Shown here: piece after piece, positions 36,001 to 51,880 of the stretch
Layout of the letters: the number at the start of each line of letters is the position of its first letter
Numbering within the stretch: position 1 is the stretch's first letter
From: Zoroaster sp. YZ-2022
Taxonomy: Eukaryota > Echinodermata > Asteroidea > Forcipulatida > Zoroasteridae
Length of the DNA stretch: 64,000 bases
Direction: 5' to 3'
Assembly: GCA_029582265.1 (NCBI GenBank)
Contig: CM055830.1
Span: 26,939,619 to 27,003,618 of the forward strand
Notes under the pieces: generated by a model
What the model was told of the DNA's origin: nothing
The model's input: the letters and a program-made list of their open reading frames with translations, nothing else
Databases searched by the model: none
Translations under genes and position numbers: made by a program

Positions 36001-39000
36001 GTATTGTTTGCGGTGAAACCGCATGCAAGTTGACAGTATTTACAGGTGGCTAAGTGTCCATGGAGGCCGTTTAAGGTACGAAATAATTATCCAAATTCAA
36101 ATCTATGGTGTTTTTCTAAAAGGGGAGAACCTAAGCTTTAATTTAGATATAAAATTATCGGCCTCCCTTGAAAACTTTAAAAGTTATTCCCAACCATATA
36201 AATCTTTTTGTTTGTGACACGGGATAGTGCTGTAATGTTTGCGGTGTGAAACCGCATGCAAAGTTGACAGTATTTTACAGAGGGCTAAGTGTCCATGGAG
36301 GCCGTTTAAGGTACGAAATAATTATCCAAATTCAAAAAGTATGGTGTTTTCTGAAAGGGAAGAACCTAAGCTTTAATTTAGATATAAAATTATCGGCCTC
36401 CCTTGAAAACTTTAAAAGTTATTCCCAACCATAGAAATGTTTTTTTGTAACACTGTATCGTGCTGTATTGTTTGCGGTGAACTCGCATGCTAATTGACCG
36501 TATTTACAGTTGGCTAAGTGTCCATGGAGGCCGTTTAAGGTACGAAATAATTATCCAAATTCAAATGTATGGTGTTTTTCTGAAAAGGGAGAACCTAAGC
36601 TTTAATTTAGATATAAAATTATCGGCCTCCCTTGAAAACTTTAAAAGTTATTCCCAACCATAGAAATCTTTTTTTTGTAACACTGTATAGTGCTATAATG
36701 TTTGCGGTCAAACCGCATACAAGTTGACAGTATTTTACAGAGGGCTAAGTGTCCATGGAGGCCGTTTGGGTACGAAATAATTATCCAAATTCAAATCTAT
36801 GGTGTTTTTCTGAAAGGGGAGAACCTAAGCTTTAATTTAGATATAAAATTATCAGCCCCCCTTGAACACTTTAAAAGTTATTCCCAACCATAAAAATCTT
36901 CTTTTTTTAACACTGTATAGTGCTCTAATGTTTGCGGTGAAACCGCATGGAAGTTGACGGTATTTTACAGAGGGCTAAGTGTCCATGGAGGCCGTTTAAG
37001 GTACGAAAACTTTTTCCAAATTCAAATGTGGGTTGTTTTCTGAAGGGAACCTAAGCTTTAATTTAGATATAAAATTATCAGTCTCCCTTGAAAACTTTAA
37101 AGTTATTCCCAACCATGAACATCTTTTTTTTGTAATACTGTATAGTGCTGTAATGTTTGCGGTGAAACCACATGGAAGTTGACAGTATTTTACAGAGGGC
37201 TAAGTGTCCATGGAGGCCGTTTAAGGTACGATTTTTTCCCAAAATTCAAAAAGGTATGGTGTTTTCTGAAAGGGGAAGTACCTAAGCTTTAATTTAGATA
37301 TAAAATTATCAGCCACCCTTGATAACTTTAAAGTTATTCCCAACCATAGAAATGTTTTTGTAACACTGTATAGTGCTGTATTGTTTGCGGTGAAACCGCA
37401 TACAAGTTATTGTATTTTACAGGTGGCTAAGTGTCCATGGAGGCCGTTTTAAGTACGAAATAATTATCCAAATTCAAATGTATGGTGTTTTCTGAAAGGG
37501 GAAGAACCTAATTTTAATTTAGATATAAAATTATCGGCCTCCTTGAAAACTTTAAAAGTTTTTCCCAACCATAGAAATGTATTTTTTTTGTAACACTGTA
37601 TAGTGCTGTATTGTTTGCAGGTGAAACCGTATGCAAAGGTGACAGTATTTTACAGAGGGCTAAGTGTCCATGGAGGCCGTTTAAGGTACAAATTTTTTCC
37701 CAAATTCAAAAGTATGGTGTTTTTCTGAAAGGGAAGAACCTAAGCTTTAATTTAGATATAAAATTATCGGCCTCCCTTGAAAACTTTAAAGTTATTCCCC
37801 AACCCTAGAAATGTTTTTGTTGTAACACTGTATAGTGCTGTATTGTTTGCGGTGAAACCGCATGCAAGTTGACAGTATTATACAGAGGGCTAAATGTCCA
37901 TGGAGGCCGTTTAAGGTACGAAATAATTATCAAATTCAAAGTATAATTGTTTTTTTCTGAAAGGGAGAACCTAAGCTTTAATTTAGATATAAAATTATCA
38001 GCCTCCCTTGAAAACTTTAAAAGTTATTCCCCAACCTAGAAATCTTTTTTTTTAACACTGTATAGTGCTGTATTGTTTGCGGTGAAACCGCATGCAAATT
38101 GACAGTATTTTACAGGGGGCTAAGTGTCCATGGAGGCCGTTTAAGGAACTAAAAATTTATCAAATTCAAAAGTATGGTGTTTTTCTGAAAGGGAAGAACC
38201 TAAGCTTTAATTTAGATATAAAATTATCGGCCTCCTTGAGAAACTTTTAAAGTTATTCCCAATCCTAGAAATGTTTTTTTAACACTGTATAGTGCTGTAT
38301 TGTTTTGCGGTGAAACCGTATGCAAGTTGACATTATTTTACAGGTGGCTAAGTGTCCATGGAGGCCGTTTAGGTAGGAAAATAATTATCCAAAATTCAAA
38401 TCTATGGTGTTTTTCTGAAAGGGGGGAGAACCTAAGCTTTAATTTAGATATAAAATTATCGGCCTCCCTTGAAACTTTTAAAGTTATTCGCAATCCATAG
38501 AAATCTTTTTTTGTAACACTGTATAGTGCTGTAATGTTTGCGGTGAAACCGCATGCAAGATTGACGGTATTTTACAGAGGGCTAAGTGTCCATGGAGGCC
38601 GTTTAAGGTACGATTTTTTCCAAATTCAAAAGTATGGTGTTTTTCTGAAAGGAAGAACCTAAGCTTTAATTTATATATAAAATTATTGGCCTCCCTTGAA
38701 AACTTTAAAAAAGTTATTCCCAACCATAGAAATTTTTTGTTTTGTAACACTCTATAGTGCTGTATTGTTGCAGTGAAACCATGATGACAGTATTTTACAG
38801 AGGGCTAAGTGTCCATGGAGGCGTTTAAGGTGAAAAAAATTATCAAATTCAAAAGTATGGTGTTTTTCTGAAAGGGGAAGACCTAAGCTTTAATTTAGAA
38901 TATAAAATGATCAGCCTCCCTTGAAAAAGTTTAAAGTTATTTCCAACCCTAGAAATGTTTTTTGTAACACTGTATAGTGCTGTATTGTTTGCGGGGTGAA

Positions 39001-42000
39001 ACGCATGCAAGTTGACAGTATTTTAGAGAGGGCTAAGTGTCCATGGAGGCCGTTTAAGGAACGAAAAAGTTATCCAAATTCAAAAGTATGGTGTTTTTCT
39101 GAAAGGGAAGAACCTAAGCTTTAATTTAGATATAAAATGATCGGCCTCCCTTGAAAACTTTAAAAGTTATTCCCAACCCTAGAAATGTATTTTTTTTAAC
39201 ACTGTATAGTGCTGTATTGTTTGCGGTGAAACCGTATGCAAGGTGACGGTATTTTACAGAGGGCTAAGTGTCCATGGAGGCCGTTTAAGGTACGAAATAA
39301 TTATCCAAATTCAAAAGTATGGTGTTTGTCTGAAAGGGGAGAACCTAAGCTTTAATTTAGATATAAAATTATCGGCCTCCCTTGAAAACTTTAAAAGTTA
39401 TTCCCAACCCTAGAAATGTATTTTTTGTAACACTGTATAGTGCTGTATTGTTTGCGGTGAAACCGTATGCAAGTTGACGGTATTTTACAGATGGCTAAGT
39501 GTCCATGGAGGCCGTTTAAGGTACGATTTTATCCAAATTCAAAATTATGGTGTTTTGTCTGAAAGGGAGAACCTAAGCTTTAATTTAGATATAAAATTAT
39601 CGGCCTCCCTTGAAAACTTTAAAGTTATTCCCAACCCTAGAAATGTATTTTTGTAACACTGTATAGTGCTGTATTGTTTGCGGTGAAACCGTATGCAAGT
39701 TGACAGTATTTACAGAGGCTAAGTGTCCATGGAGGCCGTTTAAGGTACGAAATAATTATCCAAATTCAAAGTATGGTGTTTGTCTGAAAGGGGAGAACCT
39801 AGCTTTAATTTAGATATAAAATTATCGGCTCCCTTGAAAACTTTAAAGTTATTCCCAACCCTAGAAATTTATTTTTGTAACACTGTATAGTGCTGTATTG
39901 TTTGCGGTGAAACCGCATGCAAGATTGACAGTATTTTACAGATGGCTAAGTGTCCATGAGGCCGTTTAGGTACGAAATAATTTTAAATTCAAATGTATGG
40001 TGTTTTCTGAAAGGGGAGAACCCTAAGCTTTAATTTAGATATACAATTATCGGTCTCCCTTGAAAACTTTAAAAGTTATTCCCAACCCATAGAATTTTTT
40101 TTGTAACACTGTATAGTGCTGTAATGTTTGCGGTGAAACCGCATGCAAGTTGACAGTATTTTACAGGGGCTAAGTGTCCATGGAGGCCGTTTAAGGTGCG
40201 TTTTTTTTAAATTCAAAAAGTATGGTGTTTTTCTGAAAGGAAGTACCTAAGCTTTAATTTAGATATAAAATGATTGGCCTCCCTTGAAAACTTTAAAGTT
40301 ATTCCCAACCCTAGAAATGTTTTGTTTGTAACATTGTATAGTGCTGTATTGTTTTGCGGTGAAACCAGCTTGCAAGATTGACAGTTATTTACAGATGGCT
40401 AAATGTCCATGGAGGCCGTTTAAGGTACGAAATAATTATCCAAATTCAAAAGTATGGTGTTTTCTGAAAGGGAGAACCTAAGCTTTAATTTAGATATAAA
40501 ATGATCGGCCTCCTTGAAAACTTTAAAAAGTTATTCCCAACCCTAGAAATGTTTTTTTTTAAACACTGTATAGTGCTGTTTGTTGCGGTGAAACCGCATG
40601 CAAGTGACAGTATTTACAGAGGGCTAAGTGTCCATGGAGGCCGTTTAAGAAAAGAAAAAAAAATTAGATATAAAATTATCGGCCTCCCTTGAAAACTTTA
40701 AAGTTATTCCCAACCCTAGAAATGTATTTTTTAACACTGTATAGTGCTGTATTGTTGCAGTGAAACCGCATGCAAGTTGACAGTATTTTACAGGTGGCTA
40801 AGTGTCCATGGAGGCCGTTTAAGGTACGAAATAATTATCAAATTCAAATCTATAGTGTTTTTTCTGAAGGGGAGAACCTAAGCTTTAATTTTACATATAA
40901 AATTATCGGCCTCCTTGAAAACTTTAAAAAGTTATTCCCAACCATAGAAATCTTTTTTGTAACACTGTATAGTGCTGTAATGTTGCGGTGAAACCGCACA
41001 TGCAAGTTGACAGTATTTTACAGAGGAGCTAAGTGTCCATGGAGGCCAAGTTTAGGTACGATTTTTTTCCAAATTCAAAAAGTATGGTGTTTTCTGAAAG
41101 GGAAGAACTAAGCTTTCAATTTAGATATAAAATTATTGGCCTCCCTTGAAAACTTTAAAGTTATTCCCAACCATAGAAATGTTTTTTGTACCCCTGTATA
41201 GTGCTGTATTGTTTGCGGTGAAACCGCATGCAAATTGACTGTATTTTACAGAGGGCTACGTGTCCATGAGGCCGTTTAAGGTGAAAAAAATTTTTCCAAA
41301 TTCAAAGTATGGTGTTTTTCTGAAAGGAAGAACCTAAGCTTTAATTTAGATATAAAATGATCGGCCTCCTTGAAAAGTTTAAAAGTTATTTATTCCCAAC
41401 CCTAGAAATGTTTTTGTAACACTGTATAGTGCTGTAATGTTGTTTGCAGTGAAACCGCATGCAGAATTGACAGTATTTACAGAGGCTAAGTGTCCATGGA
41501 GGCCGTTTAAGGTACGAAATAATTATCCAAATTCAAATGTATGGTGTTTTTCTGAAAGGAAGAACCTAAGCTTTAATTTAGATATAAATTGATCGGCCTC
41601 CTTGAAAACTTTAAAGTTATTCCCAACCTAGAAATGTTTTGTTGTAACACTGTATAGTGCTGTATGTTTGCGGTGAATTGCTGTACCGTATGCAGGTTGA
41701 CAGTATTTTACAGATGGCTAAGTGTCCATGGAGGCCGTTTAAGGTACGAATAATAATATCCCAAATTCAAAGAAACAGTATGGTGTTTTCTGAAAGGGGA
41801 GGAACAAAGCTTTAATTTAGATATAAAATTGAGTCAGGCACTCTCCTTGAGAAACTTTTAAAAAAGTTATTCCCAACCCAGAGACATGTATTTTGTTTTT
41901 AAACTTACTTTGTATAGGTGCTGTATTGTTTGCGGTGAAACCGCATGCAGGATTGACAGTATTTTACAGAGGGCTAGAAAGTGTCCATAGAGGCCGTTTA

Positions 42001-45000
42001 AGGTGCAAAATAATTTTCCAAATTCAAATGTATAATTGGTGTTTTTCTGAAAGGGGAAGAACCTAAGCTTTAATTTAGGAGGAATATAAAATTGATCAAC
42101 CTCCATATGAAAACTTTAAAAGTTATTCAATCCTAGAAAGTATTTTTTTTTAAACGCACTGTATAGTGCTGTATTGTTTGCGGTGAAACCGCATGCATGT
42201 GCAACATATTATTTTACAAGAGGGCTACAAGGAGTGTGTCCATGGAGGCCGTTTTAAGGTACGAAATAATTCCCAGAAATTCAAAAGTATGGTGTGTTTG
42301 TCTGAAAGGGAGAGACCCAAAAGCTTTAATTTAGATATAAAATTATCGGCCCTCCTTAGAAAACTTTAAAAGTTATTCCAACCCTAGAAATATTTTTTTA
42401 ACACTGTATAGTGCTGTATTGTTTGCAGTGAAGACCTCTATGCAAGTTGACGGTATTTTACAGATGGGCTAAGTGTCCATGGAGGCCGTTTAAGGTACGA
42501 CGAATAATTTTTTTTTCAAAATTCAAAGTATGGTGTTTTTTCTGAAAGGGGAGAACCTAAGCTTTTAATTTGATATAAAAATTATCGGCCTCCCTGAAAA
42601 CTTTAAAGTTATTTCCCAACCCTAGAAATGTATGTTTTGTGGCATTCTATACTGTATGTGTTTGCTGTAATGCATTATGGTGAAACCGCATGATTTGACA
42701 TTATATTTACAGAGAATTACTGGTGTCCATTAGAGGCCGTTTAAGGGTACAGAAAAAATTATCCAAATTCAAAAAGTATAAGGTGTTTCTGAAAGGGAAG
42801 AACCTAAGCTTTAATTTAGATATAAAATGATCAGGCCTCCATGAAAACTTTAAAGTTGTTCCCAACCCTAAATGTTTATATTTTTTTGTAACACTGTATA
42901 GTGCTGTATTGTTTGCGGTGAAACCGCATGCAAGTTGAACGTATTTTACAGAGGGCTAAGTGTCCATGGAGGCCGTTTAAGGTACGAAATAAATATCCAA
43001 ATTCAAATCATGGTGTTTTTTCTGAAAGGAAGAACCTAGCTTTAATTTAGAATATAAAATTATCGGCACTAGCCCTTGAAAACTTTAAAAAGTTATTCGC
43101 CAACCATAGAAATGTATTTTTTTGTAACACTGTATAGGTGCTGTGTATTGTTTGCGGTGAAAAGAACCGCATGAAAATTGACAGTATTTTACAGGGGCTA
43201 AGTGTCCATGGGGGCCCGTTTAAGGGTACAGAAAGATTATCAAAATTCAAAAGTATAATTTGTTTTCTGAAAGGTAGAACCTAAAGCTTTAATTTAGGTA
43301 TATAAAATGATTATCGCCTCCTTGAAAACTTTAAAGATTATTCCCAATCCTAGAAATGTTTTTTTTGTAACACTGTATGAGTGCTGTATTGTTGCGGTGA
43401 AACCACGCACATGCAAGGATTGACAGTATTATTTACAGAGGCTAAAGTGTCCATGGAGGCCGTTTAGGTACGATTTTTTCCAAATTCAAAAAGGTAATGT
43501 GTTTTTCTGAAGGAAGAACCTAAGCTTTTAATTTAGATATAAAATTATCAGCTGCCCTTGAAAACTTTAAAGTTATTCTAACCATAGAAATGTTTTTTTT
43601 TAAACACTGTAATGGTGCTGTATTGTGTTGCGGTGAAACACGTATGCATACAGAATTGACGATGGTATGTTTACAGATGGCTAAAGTGTCCATGGAGTGG
43701 CCGTGTAAGGTAGGAAATAATTATCCAAATTCAAAAGTGTGGTGTTTTTTCTGAAGGGGGAGAACCTAAAAGCTTTAATTTAGATATAAAATTATCGGCT
43801 CTCCTTGAAAACTTTAAAGTTATTCCCAACCCTAAAAATTTTTTTTTTGGTAACACTGTGTATAGTCATATTGTGTTTGCGCAGTGAAACCATACCAAGT
43901 TGACAGTATTTTACGGAGGCTAAGTGTCCATGAGGGCCGTTTAAGGAACGCAATAATAATTTCCAAATTCAAATGTATGGTGTTTTCTGAAAGGGAAGAA
44001 CCTAAGCTTTAATTTAGATATAAAATTATCGGTCTCCCCTTGAAAACTTTCAAAAAAGTTATTCCCAACCATAGAATTTTTTTTTTGTAATACTGTATAG
44101 TGCTGTAATGTTTGCGGTGAAACCGCATATGCAAGTTGACGGTATTTACAGAGGCTAATGTCCCATGGGCGCCTTTAGGTACGAAAATGTTTTCCAAATT
44201 CAAAAGTGTGTGTGTTTTCAAAAGGAAGAACAAGCTTTAATTTAGATATAACATGATCGGCCTCCTTGAAAACTTTAAAAGTTATTCCAACCACCTAGAA
44301 AGGTGTTTTGTTGTAACATTGTATAGTGCTGTATTGTTTGCGGTGAAACCGCATGCAAGATTATTGACAACAGGTATTTTACAGATGTGCTAAGTGTCCA
44401 TGGAGGCCGTTTAAGGTGCAAATATTTTTGATTATCCAAATTCAAATCTGTAATGGTGTTTTCTGAAAGGGGGAGAACCTAAAGCTTTAATTTACGATAT
44501 GAAATTATCAGCCTCCCTTAGAAACACTTTAAAAGTTATTCCCCAACCATAGAAACATCTTTTGTTATTTTTTGCTGTAAACACTGTATAGTGCTGTATA
44601 ATGTTTGCGGTGGTGAAAACCGCATGGAAGTTGAACAGTTATTTTACAGAGGCTAAGTGTCCATGGAGGCCGTTTAAGGAACGAAAAAATTATCCAAATT
44701 CAAAAAGTATGGTGTTTTCTGAAAGGTGGGAACCTAAGCTTTAATTTAGATATAAATTGATCGGCCTCCCTTGCGAAAACTTTTAAAGGTTATTCCCAAT
44801 CCCTAGAAATGTATTTTGTAACACTGTATAGTGCTGTATTATTTGCAGGGTGAAACCATACAGGAATTGACACAGTATTTTACAGGTGTAGCTAAGTGTC
44901 CATGGAGGCCGTTTAAGGTACGAAATAATTATCAAATTCAAATCTATGGTGTTTTTCTGAAAGGGGAAGAACCTAAGCTTTAATTTAGATATATAAAATT

Positions 45001-48000
45001 ATCGGCCTCCTTGAGAAACTTTAAAAGTTATTCATACCCATAGAAATCTTTTTCTTTTTGTAACACTGTGTATCAGTGCTGTAATGTTTGCGGATGAAAC
45101 CGCAGCCACCAAGTTGACAGTATTTTACAGAGGGCTGAAAAGTGTCCATGGAGGCCGTTTAAGGTGCGATTTTTTTTTCAAATTCAAAAGTATGGTGTTT
45201 TTCTAGAAAGGGAAGAACCTAAGCTTTAATTTAAGATATAAAATTGTTCGGCCTCCTTGAAAAATTCTTTAAAAGTTATTCCCAACCATAGAAATTTTTT
45301 GTTTTGTAACACTGTATAGTGCTGTATTGTTTGCAGGTGAAACCTACTTGCAAGTTGACAGTATTTTACAGAGGGCTAAGTGTCCATAGGAGCCGTTTAA
45401 AGGTACGAAATAAATATCCCAAAATTCAAAAGTATGGTGTTTTCTGAAAGGAAGAACCTAGCTTTAATTTAGATATAAAATGATCCGGCATACTCCCTTG
45501 AAAACTTTAAAAAGTTATTCCCAACCTAGAAATGTTTTTTTGTAACACTGTGTAATAGTGCTGTTATTGTAATTGCGGTGAAACTACGCATGCAAGGTAT
45601 GAATTTATTTTACAGAGGGGCTAAAAGTGTCCATTGAGGCCGTTTAAGGTGCGAAATAATTATCCAAATTCAAATGTATGTGTTTTTCTGAAGGAAGAAC
45701 CTAAGCTTTAATTTAGATATAAAATTATCGGCCTCCTTGAAAACTTTAAAGTTATTCCCAACCTAGCAAAATGTATTTTTGTAACACTGTATAGTGCTGT
45801 ATTGTTTTGCGTTGAAGAACCGAATGCAAGATTGACGGTATTATTTTTACAGAGGGGCTAAGTGTCCATAGGAGGCCGTTTAAGGTACGAAATAATTGTT
45901 CCAAATTCAAAAGTATGGTGTTTTTTTCTGAAGAGGGAGAACCTAAGCTTTAATTTAGATATAAAATTATCAGCCTCCTTGACTTAAAGTTATTCCAGCC
46001 ATGAATCTTTTTTTTAGCAATACTGTATAGTGCTGCCTTAATGATGCGGTGGTACATGCAAGATTGACGGTATTATTATTTTACAGAGGGCTAAGTGTCC
46101 ATGGAGCCGTTTAAGGTACGAACAGATTATCCAAATTCAAAAGTATGGTGTTTTTCTGAAGGTGGGAACCTAAGCTTTTAATTTATATATAAGGCAGTCG
46201 GCCTCCTGAAAACTTTAAAAAGTTATTCCCAACCCTAGAAATGTATTTTTGTAACACTGTATAGAGCTGTATTGTTTGCGCTGAAACCGCATGCAAGTTG
46301 ACGGTATTTACAGATGGCTAAGTGTTCATGGAGGCCGTTTAAGGTGCAGAAATAATTATCCAAATTCAAATGTATAGTGTTTTTCTGAAAGGAGAGAACC
46401 CTAAGCTTTAATTTAGATATAAAATTATCGGCACTCCCTCCTTGAAAACTTTACAAGTTATTCCCAATCCTAGAAATGATTATTTCGTAACACTGTATAG
46501 TGCTGTATTGTTTTGCGGTGAAACCGCATGCTGCAAGTTGACAGTATTTTACAGAGAATAGAAAGTGTCCCATAAGGAGGCCGTTTAAGGTATGAAAATA
46601 ATTATCCAAAATTCAAAAAGTATGGTGTTTGTCTGAGAAAGGGAAGAACCTAAGCTTTAATTTAGATATAAAATTATCGGCCTCCCTTGAAAACTTTAAA
46701 AAGTTATTCGCAACCCTAGAAATGTTTTTTTTGTAACACTGTATGGTGCTGTGTATTGTTTGGGTGAAACTCATGCACAGGATTGACGAGTATTTTACAG
46801 AGGGCTAAGTGTCCATGGAGGCCGTTTAAAGGTACGAATTAATTTTTTCCAAATTGAAAAGAGCATAATTGTGTTTCTGAAAGGTGAGAACCTAAGCTTT
46901 TAATTTAGATATAGGTATCAATGATCCGGCCTCCCTTGAAAACTGTTAAAAAGTTATTCCCAACCATAGAAATGTAGCTTTTTTTTGTAACACTGTATAG
47001 TGCTGTATTGTTTGCGGAATTTGAAACCACGGCATGCAAAGTTGACAGTATTATTTTACAGAGGCTGAAAGTGTCCCATGGAGGCCGTTTAAGGTACGAA
47101 TAAAAATTTCCAAATTCAAAAGTGGTGTTTTTCTGAAAGGGAGAACCTAGCTTTAATTTAGATATGAAATGATCGGACCTCCCTTGAAAACTTTGAAGAG
47201 TTATTCCCTAACCCTAGAAATGTATTTTTGTTTAACACTGTATAGTGCTGTATTGTTTTGCGGTGAAACCGCATGCAGAGATTGACAGTATTTTACAGAG
47301 GGCTAAGTGTCTCCATGGAGGAGGGCCGTTTAAGGTACGAAATAATTATCCAAATTCAAATGTATGGTGTTTTTTTTTCTGAAAGGGAGAACCTAAAGCT
47401 TTAATTTGCATATAAAATTATCGGCCCACTCCTTGAAAACTTTAAAAGTTATTCCCAACCCTAGAAATGTATTTTTGTAACACTGTATAGTGCTGTATTG
47501 TTTGCGGTGAAACCGCATACTGAGATTAACAGTATTTTACAGAGGGCTAAGTGTCCACATTGAGGCCCCGTTTGGAGTACGAAATAATTGCTCAAATTCA
47601 AATGTATGGTGTTTTTCTGAAAGGGGATTGAGAACCTAAGCTTTAATTTAGATATAAAATTATCAGCCTCCAAGAAAACTTTAAAAGTTATTCCCAACCC
47701 TAAATGTATTTTTGTAACAATGTATAGTGCTGTATTGATTGCGGGTGAAACCGCATGCAGAGTTGACAGTATTTTACAGAGGGCTAGAAAGTGTGTCCAT
47801 GGAGGCCGTTTAAGGTACGATTTAATTATCAAATTCAAATGTGTGGTGTTTTTCTGAAAGGGAAGAACCTGAGCTTTAATTTAGATATAAAATTATCGGC
47901 CACCTTGATGAAAGCTTTAAGAAGTTATTCCAACCATAGAAATGTTTTTTGTAACACTGTATAGTGCTGTATTGTTTGCGGTGAAACCGCATGCAAGTTG

Positions 48001-51000
48001 ACGGTATTTTACAGAAGGCTAGGAGTGTCCACGTGGAGGCCCGTTTAAGGTACAGAAATAATTATCCAAATTCAAATGTATGGTGTTTTTTCTGAAAGGG
48101 AAGGGAGAACCTAAGCTTTAATTTAGGTATAAAATTATTGGCCTCCTTGAAAACTTTAAAAGTTATTCCCAATCCTAGAAATGTTTTTTTTGTAAACACT
48201 GTATAGTGCTGTGTATTGTTTGCAGGGTGAGAACCGCATACAGAGTTATTGACAGTACTTTAGAAAGGGCTAAGTGTCACATGGAGGCCGTTTAAGGTAC
48301 AGAAATAAATATCCCAAATAAAAAGTATGGTGTTTTTCTGAAAGGGAAGAACCTAAGCTTTTAATTTAGATATAACAATTATCAGCCTCGCTTGAAAACT
48401 TTAAAAGTTATTCCCAACCCTAGAATTATGTTTTTTTTGTAACACTGTATAAGTGCTGTAATTGTTTGCGGTGAAACCGCATGCAGGATGACAGTATTTT
48501 TAGAGGTAGGGCTAAGTGTCCCATGGAGGAATACGGGCCCAAGGTGCAGAACATAATTCCCAAATTCAAAAAGTATGGTGTTTTTTCTGAAAGGGGAAGA
48601 ACCTCAGCTTTAATTGAATATAAAATTATCGGCCTCATTGAAAACTTTAAAAAGTTATTATGACCAAATCTAGAAATGTTTTTTGTAACACTGTATGGTG
48701 CTGTATAATGTTTGCGGTGAAACCACGCATGCAGAGATTGACAGTACTTTTACAGAGGAGCTAGAAAAGTGTCCATGGAGGCCGTTTAAGGTACGAAATA
48801 ATTATCCAAATTCAAAAGAGTATGGTGTTTTTCACAGAAGGTGAGAACCCTAAGCTTTAATTTAGATATAAAAATGATCGGCCTCCCTTGAAAACTTTAA
48901 AAGTTATTCCCAACCCTAGAAATGTATTTTGTAACACTGTATATAGTGCTGTATATTGTTTGCCGGTGAAACCGCATGCAAGTTGACAGTATTTTACAGA
49001 GGGCTGAAAGTGTCCATGGAGGCCGTTTAAGGTACAGAAATAATTATCCAAATTCAAAAAGTATTGTGTTTTTCTGAAAGGGAGAACCTAAGCTTTAATT
49101 TAGATATAAAATGATCGGCCTCCCTTGAAAACTTTAAAAGTTATTCCCAACCCTGAAATGTATTTTTATGTAACACTGTATAGTGCTGTATTGTTGCGGG
49201 TGAAACCGCATACATGCAGAATTGACAGTATGCTTTACAGGAGGCTAAGTGTCCATGGAGGAGGCCGTTTTAAGGTACGAAATAATTATCCAAATTCAAA
49301 TGTATGGTGTTTTTTCTGAAAGGGGAAGAACCTAAGCTTTAATTTAGATATAAAATTATCGGCCTCCCTTGAAAACTTTAAAAGATTATTCCCCAACCGT
49401 AGAAATGTATTTGTTTTTGTAACACTGTATAGTGCTGTACTTGTTTGCGGGTGAAACCGACCATGCAAAGATTAAACGGTAGTACACAGATGGCTGAAAG
49501 TGTCCATGGAGGCCGTTTAAGGTACGAAATAATTATCCAAATTCAAATGTATGGTGTTTTTCTGAAAGGGAAGAACCTAAGCTTTGAATTTAGAATATAA
49601 AATTGATCGGCCTCCCTTGAAAACTTTAAAGTTATTCCCAACCCTAGGAAATGTATTTTTTGTAACACTGTATAAGTGCTTTGTTATTGTTTGCAGTGAA
49701 ACCGTGATACCGCATGCAAGTTGACAGTATTTTACAGAGGGCTAAGTGTCCATGGAGGCCGTTTAAAATTGCACGAAATAATTATCAGAATTCAAAAGTA
49801 TGCTGTTGTTTTTCTCAGAAAGGGAAGAACCCTAAGCTTTAAATTTTATATATAAAATTATCGGCCTCTCTTGAAAACTTTAAAAGTTATTACCAACCAT
49901 AGACATCTGTTTTTGTAACACTGCGCATAGTTGCTTTGTATTGTTTGCAGTGAGAAACCGCATGCAAGATTGACAGTATTTTACAATGGCTAAGTGTCCA
50001 TGAAATGCCGTTTAAGGTGCGAAAATTTTTTCCAAATTCAAAAGTGTATGACATGTTTCTGAAGGGGAGAACCCTAAGCTTTAATTTGGAGAAGATATAA
50101 AATGTATCAGCCTCCTTAGAAAACTTTAAAGTTATTCCCAACCATAGAAATGTATTTTTTTGTAACACTGTATAGATGCTGTATTTGTTTGCGGTGTGAA
50201 ACCGCATGCAGAGATTGACAGTATTTTACAGAGGGCTAGAGAGTGTCCATTAAAGGGCTACGTTTAAGGTACAGACAGATAATTTTCCAAATTCAAAAAA
50301 AGTATGGTGTTTTCTGAAAAGAGAACCTAAGCTTTAATTTGGGTACATAAAATTATCGGCCTCATTGAAAACTTTAAAAGTTATTCCCAATCCTAGGAAA
50401 TCTGTTTTTGCTGTAACACTGTATAGTGCTGTAATGTTTGCGGTGAAACCGCATGGAGGATTGACAGTATTTTACAGAGGGCTAAGTGTCCATGGAGAGC
50501 CGTTTAAGGTACGAAATAAATTGTCGAAATTCAAATGTATGGTGTTTTTCTGAAAGAGAGAAGAACCTAAGCTTTAATTTAGATATAAAATTATCTGGCA
50601 GCTCCCTTGAAAACTTCAAAGTTATTCCCAATCCTAGAAATGTTTTTGCTTTCCGTAACACTGTATAAGTGCTGTATTGTTTGCGGTGAAACCGCATATG
50701 CAGAGATTGATGACAGTATTTTACAGAAGTGGCTAAGTGTCCATAGAGGCCGTTTAAGGTACGAAAAAAATTATCAGAATTCAAAAAGTATGGTGTTTGT
50801 CTAGAAGGGGAAGAACCTAAGCTTTAATTGAGATATAAAATTATCAGCACTCCTTGAAAACTTTAAAGTTATTCCCAACCCTGAAATGTATTTTTTTGCT
50901 AACACTGCTTATAGTGCTGTATTGTTTGCGAGGTGAAACCACATACAGGGATCGACGATATTGTTTACAGAGGGCTAAGTGTCCATGGAGGGCCGTTTAA

Positions 51001-51095
51001 GGTTACGATTTTTTAATCAAATTCAAAAGTATGGTGTTTTTTTCTGAAAGGGGAGAACCTAAAAGCTTTAATTTAGATATAAAAGATCGGCCCCG
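27068..51095 (+). repeat. 230-bp satellite array, forward orientation (about 105 units)
   Basis: Head-to-tail units of 229-232 bp marked by TTAAGGTACGAAATAATTAT, AAGCTTTAATTTAGATATAA, AAAAGTTATTCCCAACC, ACTGTATAGTGCTGTATTG and GGCTAAGTGTCCATGGAGGC. Each unit has a small hairpin TGCGGT-GAA-ACCGCA directly followed by GCATGC, a TCCATGGA palindrome and a T tract of variable length. Units are near-identical up to about 30 kb. Single-base and short indels then build up to 51 kb while substitutions stay few, suggesting consensus error. Units of 231 bp keep one frame open for 77 codons, but the starts are TTG and frames break from unit to unit, so no protein is called. Confidence 0.95.

Positions 51096-51880
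<785 letters not shown>

Noticed and set aside
27068..51095. Possible tandem RNA gene cluster (5S, tRNA, snRNA or spliced leader) in the 230-bp unit
   Set aside because: No box A/B, no convincing Sm site or known RNA motif; the T tracts vary in length and sit without upstream promoter elements.
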